Source: Metopolophium dirhodum
Lineage: Eukaryota; Arthropoda; Insecta; Hemiptera; Aphididae
Assembly (NCBI RefSeq): GCF_019925205.1
Contig: NC_083567.1
Span: 5,518,001-5,582,000 of the forward strand
Length of the DNA stretch: 64,000 nucleotides
Reading direction: 5' to 3'
This document shows positions 63,053 to 64,000 of this stretch, piece after piece. Position 1 is the first letter of the stretch. The number at the start of each line of letters is the position of its first letter. Both the position numbers and the translations under genes were made by a program. Under the pieces are notes generated by a model that was given only the letters and a program-made list of their open reading frames with translations, searched no databases and had not been told where the DNA came from.

Positions 63053-64000
63053 GTAGGTGGTAGGCACAATTTGATCGGCGAATCGTTGAACGCGTACCTG
63101 TCTTAAATGTCGACGAATAATATTGTTACCCAGTTGTATTGCGTAAAGTTAAAAATTAGATTTTTTTAATTAGTCATTATACCGTTGCGCTTCAAAGTGG
63201 AGGAGTCGAGAGGATCACTGCAGTATTTTACCCGCGGGTTGATATTTGAAATGGCGGGTTAAATTATGAGCTTTTCGTAGGGTTACGTTAACTGTACAAT
63301 AAAAAAATATCAGTAGACTAGAACTGTAACAATTATTGAGTGATGCGGTGTGGCTTAGCTCACTTGACTATTGTTTCTATTGTGGGTCATACAGTATACT
63401 TAAATAAAATTAGCTTCAGCTTAGGTTTGAAAAAATGTGTGTATTTACATGTGTTTTATCATTATCAGTTAAGACCTCGATTTTGGTAAAATTGAGAGTT
63501 GCTTCACTTGCTAATTCCACCGTCGCGGTCGTAATATTATAATATTATTACGGTTAATTAACTCCGATCACGTCGCACGATATCTGAGAGAAACAGCTGA
63601 AAAAAATTCTGCAAAATATCTTTAGAGTTATATCATAACTGCAATATAACGGTAGGTAGGTAATCATTTCGAGGTGATTTCAATAGTATTGAGTTAGAGA
63701 TTACAAAAAAAATATCAAAAAAATTGATATATCGACGTTCGACGTAATAACCACTAGGATCTACGCTGTATATAATAATTATGGCGTGTACGGTGACGGC
63801 AGTATAATATTTAATATAATATTATATAATATTGTTATTGACCTAATTCGTTATGATAGGTATCTCAAGAGATATTCTTTTGAAAATGTCCCTTGGTATA
63901 CGCGACCTCGAATTCCATCAATCATATTATATTATGTTATTGCGTATTATTACACTATACGGAAACGAGGTGAAAGAGAGCGCAGTGACAAATACGACGT
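63053..64000. other. Non-coding stretch to window end
   Basis: AT-rich with no identifiable gene. If 62949-63052 is a real exon, this is its first intron. Confidence 0.35.

Noticed and set aside
1..64000. CRISPR arrays, operons, phage or viral genome segments
   Set aside because: No regularly spaced repeats, no ribosome-binding-site gene order and no viral structural or replication genes; splice sites and transposon types indicate an insect nuclear genome.

Overview
This is a eukaryotic, AT-rich, gene-poor window that looks like an aphid genome (Macrosiphini or a close relative). The evidence is an insect-type UDP-glycosyltransferase gene with spliced exons, a FLYWCH/MULE transposon, hAT, mariner-like and Helitron-like elements, an interstitial TTAGG (insect telomere) array, and pervasive 'ataatattataat'-style sequence. 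There is no prokaryotic operon, CRISPR array or viral genome here. The species is an inference from style, not a database match. Layout, 1-17.5 kb: a Helitron-like element (about 0.9-1.35 kb) is followed by a nest of transposons (1.4-4.6 kb) that runs to within 73 bp of a UDP-glycosyltransferase (UGT) start codon. UGT exon 1 (4682-5512) is intact and GC-rich. Its intron (5513-8533) holds a decayed Mutator-like element. Exon 2 (8534-8707) is cut off after 58 codons by a truncated copy of a high-copy repeat, so the gene as seen here is a fragment. After two TA-flanked mariner-like MITEs (12.98-14.70 kb) comes a CpG-rich block (16.37-17.34 kb). It ends in a clearly coding, unidentified exon with a strong GTAAGT donor at 17337. 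Layout, 17.5-59 kb: about 41 kb of AT-rich sequence without a convincing exon, probably introns and/or intergenic DNA. It contains a dead non-LTR reverse transcriptase (19.1-19.66 kb, minus strand), at least five more copies of the 'GATTCTGAGCGGAGCGA' repeat family, several MITEs (TA-, TTAA- and hAT-type), a Helitron-like element with a duplicated 180-bp tail, a diverged 230-bp duplication (31.56-32.14 kb), a possible 5S rRNA-derived fragment and an interstitial TTAGG insertion flanked by a 13-bp direct repeat. CpG-rich islands near 29.0-29.45 and 32.95-33.66 kb might be regulatory. Layout, 58.5-64 kb: a GC-rich tandem duplication (58.5-59.74 kb), a weak ORF ending in poly-C, an insertion-intact hAT transposon with a perfect 8-bp target-site duplication (60454-62319) but a gutted transposase, and a CpG-rich block with a TATA-like box and a candidate first coding exon (62949-63052). 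Working together: only the UGT has an inferable job, conjugation of lipophilic compounds in the endoplasmic reticulum, and it appears non-functional in this assembly. Most recognisable structure records transposition, deletion and repeat expansion. I found no coherent new multi-gene system.
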